64,000 nt of DNA, taken from positions 1 to 64,000 of the forward strand of contig NZ_DASVSF010000061.1 of the NCBI RefSeq assembly GCF_036388275.1, written 5' to 3'. The stretch is from Longimicrobium sp. (GTDB lineage: Bacteria; Gemmatimonadota; Gemmatimonadetes; Longimicrobiales; Longimicrobiaceae). The notes under the pieces were generated by a model, which worked only from the letters and a program-made list of their open reading frames with translations, made no database searches and was not told the origin of the DNA. This document shows, in pieces, positions 1-8,874 of this stretch. Positions within the stretch are counted from its first letter, which is position 1, and each line of letters starts with the position of its first letter. A program made the position numbers and the translations under genes.

Positions 1-22
1 CCCCCCCCCCCCCCCCCCCCCC
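1..22. other. Homopolymer of 22 C at the window edge
   Basis: The first 22 bases are all C, after which ordinary coding sequence begins at once. No other homopolymer of this length was noticed in the window. It sits at the very edge and inside an open reading frame. It is most likely a contig-end or assembly artefact rather than biology. Confidence 0.7.
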
Positions 23-23
23 A

Positions 24-2699
24 TTTGCCAAACGTTCCCAGCATGATATCCCCAGAGGTGAGGAGGATGCGTCCGGCGTAGTCCCGGATGATTTCACCGA
101 CCTTGCAGAGGCGATCCATGCGTTGTGGGTCGCCATGGACCAGGGGCAGCGCTTTGGGCATTGGAAGCTGCTGCGCTTCAACGGCCACTTCTTCCGCGAC
201 GCCGAAGTCCTGCCGCTCACCCGCGCTGATGTCGCGGTGCTGTATCAAGCCGCTCAGGCCAACTGGCAATACGTCGAGCCGACGATCTTCGGCACTCTCC
301 TAACACGGGCGCTCGATCCGAAGGAACGCCATCGCCTTGGCGCGGAGTACACACCGCGCGAGTACGTCGAGCGCGTGGTCCGCCAGACCGTGGACGTGCC
401 GTTGCGCGAGCGTTGGGCGCCGGTGCAGGCCCATGTGGCGGAACTGCGAGCGACGGGAAAGAAGAAAAATGCGACCGCCGCACTCAATGAATTGCGCGAC
501 TTCCACGCATGGCTGCGTGGGCTTCGCTTCCTCGATCCCGCCTGTGGCAGCGGGAATTTCTTGTACGTTTGCCTCCACCTCGTCAAACGGGTTGAGCTTG
601 AGGTTCTGCGTGCGATCGAGGAGATCACTGGCAATCCCGAGCTGGGGATCGAGGAAGTTGGTCCCTGGCAGTTCTACGGACTTGAGGTTAAGGCATGGGC
701 TCGGGAAATTGCCGAACTTACTCTATGGATTGGCTATCATCAGTTCTGGATGGAGCACCACAAGGGCGTCAATCCGCCGGAGCCGGTGCTCAAGGACACG
801 GGCACGCTCGAGTTGCGCGACGCCGTGCTCGCCTGGGACGAGATCGTTGAGATTCCCGAGAAGTCGCGCCCAGATCCCACGCCGCGCCTTCGGCATCCGG
901 TCACGGGTGAACTCGTACCCGATCCCGCAGCGCGCCTGCCGTATTATGAATATCGTGGTTCGCGTCCAGCGGAATGGCCCCACGCGGACTTCATCGTCGG
1001 AAACCCGCCTTACCTAGGGCAGGCGAGGATGCGCGATGCCTTTGGAGATGGCTACGTCGAAGCGCTCCGCAGGGCGTATCCTGCAATCACGAACAGTGCT
1101 GATCTAGTAATGTATTGGTGGCATCGTGCCGCCAGTGAGGTCGCTAGTGGGCGAACGCTGAGGACGGGGCTCCTTACGACGAACACGATTTCTCAGGGAC
1201 AGAATCGACTCGTCATTGAAGCCGCCGCTGCCCGGGGCGCCTTGGTCTTGTGGACCATTCCCGATCACCCGTGGGTCGACGAACAGGACGGGGCGGCAGT
1301 GCGTGTGGCAATGACAGTGGTTGCGCGAGACGGGACGCGAGCGACGCTGGTGCGGGTTGATGATAAGGCGAACGTTCTTTCCGAACATACCGTGTCCCGC
1401 CTGAACGCAGATCTCTCAATCCATGCCGACGTTGCAGGCGCAGCAAAGACGGGGTTGCTGTCCAATCGTGGCATGTCATCGGATGGCGTGAAACTCCACG
1501 GGCAAGGTTTCCTGCTTCCAGCAGCGGAAGCAAAGACCCTAATCGAGAAAGACGAGAAATATCGGGAGGTACTCAAACCGTATCGTAACGGACGTGATAT
1601 TGCCCAACACCTGCGCGACTTGTACGTGCTTGACTTTGGATTGATGCATGAATCCGAAGCCAGACGGTACCCCGTCGTCTTCGACCTTGCGCGGGCCCGG
1701 GTCAAGCCTGAACGAGACGCAAACAAGCGCGCTAGTTATCGTACCTATTGGTGGCGATTCGGAGAGCCCCGACCTGACTGGCGAGAGGCATCTCGGGGGC
1801 TGACCAGGTATGTGGCTACTGTAGATACAGCGCGCCACCGGTACTTCCTCTTCATGGAGGCAGTCACAATCTCCGATGATAAACTTGTCTGTGTAGCATC
1901 TGCGAGTTCGTATCACCTGGGCGTGCTCTCGTCAGCCGCACATGTCGTCTGGGCAACGGCGGCCGGAGGAAGGCTGGGTGTTGGGAACGATCCCGTCTAC
2001 GTAAAAAGTGCCTGCTTCGACCCGTTCCCGTTTCCCGATCCTCCGAAGCAAATGCGGGAGGAGATCGGGCGTGTGGCGGAGGCGCTGGACCAGCACCGGA
2101 AGGACGCGATCGCGCGGGATGAGCGTGTGACGATGACGGGGATGTACAACGTCGTCGAGAAGCTGCGGAGTGGGGAGGCGCTCACGCCCAAGGAGCGCGC
2201 CGTGCACGAGATCGCCGCGTGCGGCGTGCTGCGCGACATGCACGACGAGCTGGACCGGTTGGTGGCGCAGGCGTACGGCTGGCCCTGGCCCATGGAGCGC
2301 GAAGAGGTGCTGGAGCGCCTGGTGGCCCTGCACGACGAGCGCGTGGAAGAGGAAAAGCGCGGCATCGTGCGGTGGCTGCGGCCGGAGTACCAGGTTCCGC
2401 GCTTCGGCGGCGGCGTGCCTGCGCCGGAAGAGCCTGCGCTGGACCTGCCCGACGAACCGGCGGCAGCAGAAGTGGTCAAAGTGGTCGATACGAAGCCCTG
2501 GCCGACGGATGCGATCGGCCAGCTAGGCGCGATCAAGGCGTACGTGTCCACCGCGCCCGCTACACCGTCCGAGGTGCGCGTGGCCTTCGCCGGCGCACCC
2601 GCAACCCTGGTTGCGCGCTACCTGGACACGCTCGCGATGGTGGGCGAGGTACGCACGCTGGCGGATGGTCGCTACCAGGCTGTCACCGAGCCGCTCTGA
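24..2699 (+). CDS. MmeI-like class I SAM-dependent DNA methyltransferase (type IIL/IIG R-M family), 5' truncated
   Basis: This protein transfers methyl groups from SAM to adenine N6 in DNA. Family members of this size are usually single-chain restriction-modification enzymes with an N-terminal nuclease. The frame is open leftward through TTG 123 to the poly-C edge, and the residues before 123 fit the family, so the N-terminus lies outside the window. Counting from TTG 123: motif X LGAEYT at 72-77, SAM motif I DPACGSGNF at 138-146, catalytic motif IV NPPY at 294-297, then a target-recognition region ending near FDPFPFPDP. The C-terminal helical tail carries AYGWPWP and VRWLRPEYQ, which are typical of MmeI-like proteins. 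Bases up to about 2050 look less GC-rich than the last 650. Whether a nuclease is fused cannot be seen. It could also be an orphan methyltransferase. Confidence 0.88.
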   Translation, partial: FAKRSQHDIPRGEEDASGVVPDDFTDLAEAIHALWVAMDQGQRFGHWKLLRFNGHFFRDAEVLPLTRADVAVLYQAAQANWQYVEPTIFGTLLTRALDPKERHRLGAEYTPREYVERVVRQTVDVPLRERWAPVQAHVAELRATGKKKNATAALNELRDFHAWLRGLRFLDPACGSGNFLYVCLHLVKRVELEVLRAIEEITGNPELGIEEVGPWQFYGLEVKAWAREIAELTLWIGYHQFWMEHHKGVNPPEPVLKDTGTLELRDAVLAWDEIVEIPEKSRPDPTPRLRHPVTGELVPDPAARLPYYEYRGSRPAEWPHADFIVGNPPYLGQARMRDAFGDGYVEALRRAYPAITNSADLVMYWWHRAASEVASGRTLRTGLLTTNTISQGQNRLVIEAAAARGALVLWTIPDHPWVDEQDGAAVRVAMTVVARDGTRATLVRVDDKANVLSEHTVSRLNADLSIHADVAGAAKTGLLSNRGMSSDGVKLHGQGFLLPAAEAKTLIEKDEKYREVLKPYRNGRDIAQHLRDLYVLDFGLMHESEARRYPVVFDLARARVKPERDANKRASYRTYWWRFGEPRPDWREASRGLTRYVATVDTARHRYFLFMEAVTISDDKLVCVASASSYHLGVLSSAAHVVWATAAGGRLGVGNDPVYVKSACFDPFPFPDPPKQMREEIGRVAEALDQHRKDAIARDERVTMTGMYNVVEKLRSGEALTPKERAVHEIAACGVLRDMHDELDRLVAQAYGWPWPMEREEVLERLVALHDERVEEEKRGIVRWLRPEYQVPRFGGGVPAPEEPALDLPDEPAAAEVVKVVDTKPWPTDAIGQLGAIKAYVSTAPATPSEVRVAFAGAPATLVARYLDTLAMVGEVRTLADGRYQAVTEPL

Positions 2700-2707
2700 A
2701 CGCATCC

Positions 2708-3043
2708 ATGTCTGTCCGATTCCGCGTCGAATACACGTTTGTCATCGCGGAGCGCGGCCTCTTCGTCCTGGCCGGCGAGATCGTGGAGGGCTCCGTCCGC
2801 CCCGGGATGGTGCTGCAGGTGCCGCTCAACGACATGGTCACCATAACCGCGCCGGTGCACGGGGTGGAGGCCGTGGACGCATCGGGCCAGCGAAGCCGCA
2901 CCGGGCTGACCCTCAAGTGTGAGGACGACATCGACCTGTCGCTCTGGCGCGGGCTCAACCTCGACGGCCACGTCTTCACGGTCGACGAGCCGGAATCGGA
3001 ACCCCAGGAGCCGCCGAGCAAACCGTGGTGGAAGCTCTGGTGA
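2708..3043 (+). CDS. Small beta-barrel protein resembling translation-factor domain II
   Basis: A 111-residue protein starting 8 bases after the methyltransferase stop. It is almost entirely beta-strand-like, with the pattern F-x-V-x-x-x-F-x-I, then RGLFVLAGEI, then GSVRPGM. This is the layout of the EF-Tu/initiation-factor domain II barrel, but there is no GTPase domain. The tail is acidic, then ends KPWWKLW. No signal peptide or membrane segment is seen. Function is unknown. Base composition matches the host rather than the methyltransferase core, so it is probably not part of an R-M system. The barrel assignment is a pattern-based inference. Confidence 0.7.
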   Translation: MSVRFRVEYTFVIAERGLFVLAGEIVEGSVRPGMVLQVPLNDMVTITAPVHGVEAVDASGQRSRTGLTLKCEDDIDLSLWRGLNLDGHVFTVDEPESEPQEPPSKPWWKLW

Positions 3044-3156
3044 GGATCGCCCACCACTCTTGGATTTACGGCAGGGAAAAGCTTGCGTCGGGCGGGGATT
3101 TTCGATCTACTTGGCATCTGCCTGTGTGATGCTGGCCCACCCCACCGGAACCGTCC

Positions 3157-3963
3157 ATGATCGTTGCCCTGGCATCGCCCCGGGTCGCCCCGTCGCTCGA
3201 TGACGGGCTGGAGAACGTCCGGTGGCTCATGGCCGAAGCGTCGGCGCAGGGGGCGGAGATCGTCTGCTTTCCGGAAGCCTACCTGCCGGGGCTGCGCGGA
3301 GTGGACATCGACGTGCCCCCGTTCGACCAGGCGGACCAGGACCGGGCGACGCGCGCCGTGGCGGAGCTGGCGCGGACGCACGGCATCGCCACCATCATGG
3401 GGATGGAGCGGCTGACGGATGCGGGGCGGCAGATCGTCGCCGTGGTGTTCGATGCGGACGGGCGAGACTTGGGATACCAGACCAAGAACCAGCTGGCCCC
3501 CAGCGAAGACCCGTTCTACGTGCCTGGCGACACGCGGCGGATCTTCGCGGTCAACGGCACCCGGTTCGGCGTGGCGATCTGCCACGAGGGGTGGCGCTAT
3601 CCCGAGACGGTGCGGTGGGCGGCGGCGCGCGGCGCCCGGATCGTCTTCCATCCCCAGCACACCGGGAGCAACCAGGACGGCATCCGCCTGAAGGAGTGGG
3701 GCGGGGCCGACCGGCCGTACTACGAAAAGGCGATGGTGATGCGGTCCATCGAGAACACCATCTACTTCGCCAGCGTCAACTACGCGCTGCGCTTCCCGGA
3801 ATCCGCCACGGCCCTCATCGACCCGGCGGGCGAGTGCCAAGCGTACCTGCCGTACGGCCAGGAGGGCGTGCTGGTGCAGTCCATCGACCCGGAAGCAGCG
3901 ACCGGCCTGATCGCCAGCCGCTTTGCCCCGGCGCGCTACCAGGAATCTACCCCGACCCGATGA
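3157..3963 (+). CDS. Carbon-nitrogen hydrolase (nitrilase superfamily)
   Basis: A 268-residue cytosolic amidohydrolase that cleaves a C-N bond through a Glu-Lys-Cys triad. All three are visible: E40 in CFPEAYLPG, K110 in GYQTKNQLAP and C142 in GVAICHEGW. The length is normal for a single-domain CN hydrolase and there is no signal peptide. The substrate cannot be deduced; the family includes omega-amidase, N-carbamoyl amidases and agmatine-type enzymes. The stop overlaps the start of the next gene (ATGA at 3960-3963), suggesting co-translation with a lipoprotein of unrelated function. Confidence 0.9.
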   Translation: MIVALASPRVAPSLDDGLENVRWLMAEASAQGAEIVCFPEAYLPGLRGVDIDVPPFDQADQDRATRAVAELARTHGIATIMGMERLTDAGRQIVAVVFDADGRDLGYQTKNQLAPSEDPFYVPGDTRRIFAVNGTRFGVAICHEGWRYPETVRWAAARGARIVFHPQHTGSNQDGIRLKEWGGADRPYYEKAMVMRSIENTIYFASVNYALRFPESATALIDPAGECQAYLPYGQEGVLVQSIDPEAATGLIASRFAPARYQESTPTR

Positions 3964-4400
3964 AACGACCGATCCTGCTGCGCCTGGCGCCTACCCTGGC
4001 GATCGCCCTGGTGCTTTCGTGCACCACGCCGACGGGCATGTGCGGGTGCCCGCCCAGCCGCAGCCACGTCGAGATCCATGGCGTGGTGCGCACCGCCGCC
4101 GGCGCGCCGGTTCCGGGCGCGGTGATGCGCGCATCGTTCTACCGCGAGCAGTGCGGTCAGGGCTTCGGCGAACCCGCGGACCAGGACACGTACCCCGCCC
4201 AGACCAACGCCGCGGGTGCGTATGAGGGCCGCTTCATCTCCTTTGGGGGGCCCAAACCGGTGTGCCTGCGGGTGAGCGCCACCCGCGGAGTGGGCACGTC
4301 CGCGGACAGCGCCATCACCGAAGGCGCGGTCGTGCAACTGCGCGACGAGGACGACACGCCGGCGCGGGTTCGGGTGGACGTCGTGTTCCCGGGAAGCTGA
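3960..4400 (+). CDS. Lipoprotein with carboxypeptidase-regulatory-like fold
   Basis: A 146-residue protein whose ATG overlaps the TGA of the nitrilase gene. The N-terminus is a signal peptide with a lipobox-like V-L-S-C, so it is probably lipidated. After a Cys-rich stretch (CGCPPS), the segment HGVVRTAAGAPVPGA is the opening of a carboxypeptidase-regulatory-like (CNA-B/transthyretin-like) beta-sandwich. The later GAYEGRF strand fits the same fold. This start was chosen because it gives an intact signal peptide. Role unknown. Confidence 0.8.
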   Translation: MKRPILLRLAPTLAIALVLSCTTPTGMCGCPPSRSHVEIHGVVRTAAGAPVPGAVMRASFYREQCGQGFGEPADQDTYPAQTNAAGAYEGRFISFGGPKPVCLRVSATRGVGTSADSAITEGAVVQLRDEDDTPARVRVDVVFPGS

Positions 4401-4403
4401 ACG

Positions 4404-4991
4404 ATGCCCGGATTCCGCCGGGCCGCCGTCGTCGTGCTGGCGTGCATCGCGCCGCTGGCCGCCTGCAAGCGGCAGCCGGAGCGCGGAGCCGACCCAATCG
4501 AGAAGGTAACGCACGAGCGCGGCCTGGTCTCGGTCGCAGAGCTCCCGCCCTGCCTCGATCGTCCGGAGCCGGGCCCCGGGTGGACCTCGGCCGATGTGGG
4601 TCCGTTCTCGCTGAGGCTTCCGCGCGGGTACCGCAAGGTGCAGGTGCAGGGGATCGACTCGTTCATGGGCGAGTACCGCGCGCCGGGGCGCGCGCTCCAC
4701 TTCGACTACGGCCCGTACTCGTCGACGCTGCAGGAGTGGCGATCCGCGGGCGCGGGCTTCCGTTCCTGCCGAATGGAGATCGGCGGGCACCTGGCGAAGA
4801 TCGTCACCGCGCGTTCGGAGAAGGAAGGCTATCTCGCGGGTGTGACCTGGCGCGAGCTGGAGAACGGCGACGAAGCAGGCGCGCTGCACCTGACGATGAT
4901 CGCCACGACCGCCGACGTGGCGGGCCAGCGAGAGGCGCTGGCCGTCTTCCGCTCCGTTCGTTTCAAGAAGATGGAGTGGCCGAGCCCCTGA
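4404..4991 (+). CDS. Hypothetical lipoprotein
   Basis: A 195-residue protein beginning 4 bases after the previous stop. A hydrophobic signal ends in a lipobox L-A-A-C at about residue 21, so it should be anchored in the envelope. The mature part alternates short beta strands and acidic loops, with no motif I recognise. It probably forms a unit with the two preceding genes. A converging minus-strand gene follows 21 bases downstream. Confidence 0.75.
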   Translation: MPGFRRAAVVVLACIAPLAACKRQPERGADPIEKVTHERGLVSVAELPPCLDRPEPGPGWTSADVGPFSLRLPRGYRKVQVQGIDSFMGEYRAPGRALHFDYGPYSSTLQEWRSAGAGFRSCRMEIGGHLAKIVTARSEKEGYLAGVTWRELENGDEAGALHLTMIATTADVAGQREALAVFRSVRFKKMEWPSP

Positions 4992-5012
4992 CGCGCGGCC
5001 GTCGAGAAGCAA

Positions 5013-5483
5013 TCAGCGCGCGCTGGCCGCCGTGCCCGCGCCCGACGTAAGTCGCGGGGCGGCACCGGTCCCCGCGAGCAGTTCCTGGTGCGCCTGGCGG
5101 TTGCGCCGCTTCATCCACGCCAGCGCGCCGCCGAACACGGCCGCGTACTCGGCGGCCAGCAGCGCGGGCAGCCCCCAGCCGATGGCGCCCATGGCCGCTG
5201 CCGCGACGCCGCCCACCACCGCCGTGCCGGTGAGAACGGCGACGAGCCCCAGCGCCACGCGCAGCCTGCGGCGATGGCGCGCCGCGCACGGCCCGCAGAC
5301 CGTGCGCCCCTGCACCAGCGCGGGTGCGTCGTAGGCGGGAGCGGCGTAGTGCGGGCCCGCGCAGTCGGCGCACAGGTCCCGCTGGTTGCGCCGACGTCCG
5401 CGCCAGGAGAGGAAGCCGGCACGCACGGCGGCGGCCGCGGGAACGGAGACGAGCGCCACCAGGGCGGCGGTTTCAAGGATCAT
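5013..5483 (-). CDS. Membrane protein with zinc-ribbon-like CxxC pairs
   Basis: A 156-residue protein read from ATG 5483, with a longer frame possible upstream. A first hydrophobic helix is followed by a short segment with two pairs of cysteines (LCADC and VCGPC) that could bind zinc. Two further hydrophobic helices and a basic tail follow. The topology suggests a small inner-membrane protein with a cytosolic metal-binding knuckle. No family is recognised. It converges with the lipoprotein gene on the other strand. Confidence 0.6.
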   Translation of the reverse strand: MILETAALVALVSVPAAAAVRAGFLSWRGRRRNQRDLCADCAGPHYAAPAYDAPALVQGRTVCGPCAARHRRRLRVALGLVAVLTGTAVVGGVAAAAMGAIGWGLPALLAAEYAAVFGGALAWMKRRNRQAHQELLAGTGAAPRLTSGAGTAASAR

Positions 5484-5618
5484 CGCGGGGAACCGGGAGC
5501 GGGTGCGGCAGGCAGGGGAAATCCAGTATGGACGTTTCGCCCGCCCCGAGCAAGTGAGCTTCGAGCCCGGCACCACCGTGCGCCGCCCTCCCCCCGGCGC
5601 GCTCCCACCGACACGAAC

Positions 5619-5924
5619 ATGGCACGAAAGATCCGGATCGATGACGCCGATGGCCGCTCAGTGGAGACGGGCGGAGCGGTGAAGACCTCCGACGTGCCGC
5701 GGTGGGGCTGGGGCTTCGTCCTGGCGTGCGCGATCATCCCCGTGTTGACCGTGGGCGGGCTGGTGCCCATCGTCATCGGCGTGGCGGGCGCGACCAGCTG
5801 CTATCGCGTCTCGCGCGACGGGAGCATTCCGCCGCGTGGGCGCATGCTGCGCTGCGCCGGCATCACCACCGCGTGCTGGGCCGCGACGGCGGCGTTCCTG
5901 GCGCTCCTGGCCGCGGCCCTCTGA
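5619..5924 (+). CDS. Small two-helix membrane protein
   Basis: A 101-residue protein starting MARKIRIDD. A polar N-terminal 35 residues precedes two hydrophobic helices (about 32-55 and 82-101) separated by a short basic loop. It has no known domain. It is followed after 28 bases by another membrane protein on the same strand, so the pair may be co-transcribed. Confidence 0.6.
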   Translation: MARKIRIDDADGRSVETGGAVKTSDVPRWGWGFVLACAIIPVLTVGGLVPIVIGVAGATSCYRVSRDGSIPPRGRMLRCAGITTACWAATAAFLALLAAAL

Positions 5925-5952
5925 CCATCATCCCCCGTTCCCCCTCCTCGCC

Positions 5953-6483
5953 ATGCCCTCACTCCTCTGGTCCATCCGGCGCCACCTGGGGATCTCCCTC
6001 CCGCTCTTCGCCCTGTACGCCCTGGCAATCGTCCTCGCGACCGGGGGCGAAGTGGACGGGCGCACTCTCGCGGTGCTGGCCGCCGTGCTCGTGCTGACGC
6101 TGCTCACCCCCGCGGCGGTGAGCGTGCTCAACCGCCGGCACCTGCGGGGCAGCTGGAGCCCGGTCCTGGCGGACGGCGAGCAGGTGCTTCACGACGGCCC
6201 GGCGGACCGGTACCAGGCGGGGTACTTCGGATGGCTGTTCCTGACCGACCGCAGGCTGGTGCTGTACCGCGTGGGCGGGAAGGAAGACCTGTCGGTGCCG
6301 CTGGCGCAGCTGGCCGAGGTGCGTGCCACCCGCTACGCCGGGATCTTCGCGACGGACCTGCGTCTGGAACTGAGGGACGGAACGGTGGAGACGCTGCAAG
6401 TGGAGGGCAGCCGGGAGTGGGCGGAGAAAGTGGAGGCCGCGCTGGCGGAAGCGCCCCGCGGCGTCCCCTCCCTCGCGCCGTGA
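5953..6483 (+). CDS. Membrane-anchored PH-like domain protein
   Basis: A 176-residue protein with two N-terminal transmembrane helices, then a domain containing FLTDRRLVLYR followed by a short loop and LRLELRDGTVETL. That is the signature layout of bacterial PH/GRAM-like domains, in which a conserved 'LT..RL..' strand is followed by paired strands and a C-terminal helix. The domain likely sits at the cytosolic membrane face. The biological role is unknown. Confidence 0.65.
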   Translation: MPSLLWSIRRHLGISLPLFALYALAIVLATGGEVDGRTLAVLAAVLVLTLLTPAAVSVLNRRHLRGSWSPVLADGEQVLHDGPADRYQAGYFGWLFLTDRRLVLYRVGGKEDLSVPLAQLAEVRATRYAGIFATDLRLELRDGTVETLQVEGSREWAEKVEAALAEAPRGVPSLAP

Positions 6484-6591
6484 TCCATTGCGCCCATGCC
6501 ACCTATTGCGTTAGGGTTCAACATCTTCCGTTTCCCGTCCCACCCGTGTTCGCCTGCCCCGCGGCACGTTCCCCGAGCGCCCGGAGGTCCC

Positions 6592-6909
6592 ATGGCCCAA
6601 TTCTGGACCCGCACCCGCAGCTTCCTGGCGGGCCTGTGGCTGGCCGTGGTGGCCGCCGAGTTCATCGTGTTCTTCGCGGTGGGGCGCATCGACAATTCCT
6701 GGGTCCTGCTGCTGTTCGCGGCGGTGCTGGTCCTTCCGCTGGTCGCGATCGACATGACGGTGCGCTGGGTTCGGCGCCCGGCCCGCAAGCGGTGGGAACG
6801 CTACGACGTGGCCGCCGGATCCGCGGCATCCGTCCGCACCGTCGTAGAAGCACCGACCGATCCACCTGCCCAGGCGCCTCCCGCGGAACGAACGCCCGGC
6901 CTCGCCTGA
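6592..6909 (+). CDS. Small membrane protein, unknown
   Basis: A 105-residue protein with two hydrophobic helices (about 12-30 and 38-56) and a polar, Pro/Ala-rich tail. The start at ATG 6592 was chosen because GGAGGT lies just upstream (6582-6587). The longer frame from 6496 adds a Pro-rich, non-protein-like stretch. No family recognised. Confidence 0.65.
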   Translation: MAQFWTRTRSFLAGLWLAVVAAEFIVFFAVGRIDNSWVLLLFAAVLVLPLVAIDMTVRWVRRPARKRWERYDVAAGSAASVRTVVEAPTDPPAQAPPAERTPGLA

Positions 6910-7065
6910 CGCCCGAGCCTGACGTCAAAAACCCCGGCCGGAGCGCGCCAGCGTCCGTGTCGGGGTTCGTCCATTCGGGCGGATCGCCCGCAAGGACGCC
7001 CGACCCGTCACATTCCGCGCGACCAGCACGTTCTGCTCAACGCCACCTCTCCGCGAGAACCGCCC

Positions 7066-7635
7066 GTGCCCTTGGACGCTCCACGCATCCGCATCGAGAT
7101 CCTGGAGGCGCTCGGCCACGTGCAGGCCGAGGTCGCGTCGTACTTCGGCTCGCTCGGCGCCGAGTTCAACCAGCGGACGGGGGACGCCTGGACGCCGGCC
7201 GAGCACCTGACCCACCTCGTTACCTCCGTAAACGCCGTGGCGCGGGGGCTCGCGGCTCCCAAGCTGCTGCTGCGCCTGCGCTTCGGCCGGGCGCGCGCGC
7301 CGTCGCGCTCGTACGTGCAGGTCCGCGACGCGTACCGCGCGGCGCTCGCGGCCGGGGGCAAGGCGTCGGGCGCGTTCGTGCCCCCGCCCGAGGTCGTGTC
7401 GGCCGACGACGCCGGGCGCCGCAGGGCGGAGATCCTGGCGCGGTGGGAGCGGGCGAACGCTCGGCTGCGCGGCGGGCTGGAACGCTGGACCGAGCCGCAG
7501 CTGGATGGCATCCGCATGCCGCACCCGCTGCTGGGCCGCCTGACGACGCGCGAGATGCTGTTCTTTACGCTCTACCACAACCAGCACCACGTCGCCGCCG
7601 TCCAGCGGCGCCTCGCCGCGCCGGTGGCCCCGTGA
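7066..7635 (+). CDS. DinB-like four-helix protein
   Basis: A 189-residue, mostly helical protein. A His in TPAEHLTHL near residue 47 and the C-terminal YHNQHHVAAV near 171-180 are the spaced metal-ligand histidines of the DinB/YfiT superfamily. These fold as four-helix bundles and often act as metal-dependent thiol-linked transferases or hydrolases. The start is GTG. The stop overlaps the next GTG (GTGA at 7632-7635), so the two genes are probably translationally coupled. Confidence 0.8.
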   Translation: MPLDAPRIRIEILEALGHVQAEVASYFGSLGAEFNQRTGDAWTPAEHLTHLVTSVNAVARGLAAPKLLLRLRFGRARAPSRSYVQVRDAYRAALAAGGKASGAFVPPPEVVSADDAGRRRAEILARWERANARLRGGLERWTEPQLDGIRMPHPLLGRLTTREMLFFTLYHNQHHVAAVQRRLAAPVAP

Positions 7636-8219
7636 CGGCGCGCGTGTTCAGGTTGTTCGACCGGATGATGGCGGGTGTCATGCAGGCCGGTTCCAGCGGC
7701 GACCGGGAGTCGTTCCCGGCACGGCTGGCCCAGGCGATCGCGTGGTGCGGGCCGCGGGCGTCGGCGAGCGATCCGCGCGGCCTGCTCAGAACCGAGATTT
7801 TTCGGCCGCCCGTGCTGGTGGTGGACCGTGCGGCCATGAGGTTCGTCCTGCACACGCGTGAGGACCGCGTGCCCCGGCATCTCCCGCCCGTGGGCGATGC
7901 CGGTGGCCTGAAAGGTGGGCGGCTGCTGGTGTACTACCCCGACGCCGACCTGTCCGACGGCGCCGCCGAGGTGGAGAGCGGCGGATTTTTCGACCTCACC
8001 AACACCCCGCCGTGGGATACCTGGGCCGGGTTGTTCGTGGATGAAGGTGCCCGCAGGGTCAGCGGCAGGGGCGTATACCTGGTGTCGTGGGTGCCCCCCG
8101 TGTTGATTCCGCACGCGCAGGCCGGCATCGAGGTGAACCCCGAGGGCTGCATCGCCTGGCTGGACAGCGTCGCGACGCCCCTCGGTACCGAGCTTCGCGC
8201 GCGTGGGATCCTGGGATAA
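7632..8219 (+). CDS. Hypothetical protein coupled to the DinB-like gene
   Basis: A 195-residue protein starting at a GTG that overlaps the preceding stop. There is no signal peptide and no transmembrane helix. The centre contains beta-rich stretches such as RLLVYYPDADLSDGAAE and a Trp-rich segment PPWDTWAGLF. No domain is recognised. Tight coupling suggests it works with, or is at least expressed together with, the DinB-like protein. Confidence 0.65.
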   Translation: MTARVFRLFDRMMAGVMQAGSSGDRESFPARLAQAIAWCGPRASASDPRGLLRTEIFRPPVLVVDRAAMRFVLHTREDRVPRHLPPVGDAGGLKGGRLLVYYPDADLSDGAAEVESGGFFDLTNTPPWDTWAGLFVDEGARRVSGRGVYLVSWVPPVLIPHAQAGIEVNPEGCIAWLDSVATPLGTELRARGILG

Positions 8220-8230
8220 AGACCGTGGTG

Positions 8231-8690
8231 ATGCTTCCGTTCGACCGCTTCGTCGATGCCCTCATCTGGCTGGGCGCCCTCTGCTGGTGGCCACCAGCCT
8301 ATCACCGAACACCGGCGCCGAAAGCTGGGTGCGGTGCTCGTTCGCCTGCCGCGTGGGCACACGCAGTGGGCGTTCCTCGTCACAGGAGCCGTGCAACTGC
8401 TCGTTGCAGTGATCACGTTCAGGCCGCGCGTTCCGACGATTGCGCTCGTGCCCGCCTGCCTGGGTGCTTTCTTCATCGTCGCTGCGGGGTGGAGAACGTG
8501 TGGCCGTGGCGCGAGGTGGAGTATTACGACTGGGAGGGGAAGGACCGCGGAACGCTGCGCCTGCGCCTGTGCTGGAAGTGGTGGTTCCGCACTTCGGGCG
8601 CGGTGCCCGTGCCCGCGGACCAGCGCGAGGCCGTCGCGCATCCTGCACCCGTACGCGCCCAACGCCAAGCCGACCACGGGCTTCGGTTAG
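8231..8690 (+). pseudogene. Frameshifted two-helix membrane-protein gene
   Basis: No single frame gives a convincing protein, but pieces of three frames join into one. ATG 8231 reads MLPFDRFVDALIW. From about 8310 another frame gives RRRKLGAVLVRLPRGHTQW and two good membrane helices up to about 8492. From about 8495 the first frame resumes with a Trp-rich stretch (VENVWPWREVEYYDWEGK) and PVPADQREAV. Near 8635 the second frame again gives ILHPYAPNAKPTTGFG and a stop at 8690. At least three indels are needed. It may be a decaying gene or reflect sequencing errors. Confidence 0.5.
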
Positions 8691-8845
8691 AACAGCGTGT
8701 AGATGAACGGCGCCAGTGCGGAGCCCTGCGTAAGCACCATCAGCATGCCCAGCAGCAGCATGAAGATGATGATGGGCATCAGCACCCACCGCTTGCGGGC
8801 GCGGATGAAGCCGAAGAGCAACCTCAGCCTGGATTGCGATGCCAT
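8687..8845 (-). CDS. DUF5989 family small membrane protein
   Basis: A 52-residue protein with a basic N-terminus (FIRARKRW), one long hydrophobic helix and the C-terminus LTQGSALAPFIYTLF, which is diagnostic of DUF5989. In other genomes such proteins sit beside SxtJ-like proteins and carbamoyltransferases, as here. It is the last gene of that minus-strand unit, 29 bases after the SxtJ-like gene. Its role is undefined; a single-pass accessory subunit is plausible. Confidence 0.85.
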   Translation of the reverse strand: MASQSRLRLLFGFIRARKRWVLMPIIIFMLLLGMLMVLTQGSALAPFIYTLF

Positions 8846-8874
8846 GGAGCCTTCCTTTCCGGGGGTGATGCGGG

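Noticed and set aside
24..2699. Defence island around the methyltransferase
   Set aside because: The following genes (barrel protein, nitrilase, lipoproteins) are not defence genes; anything further would lie left of the window.
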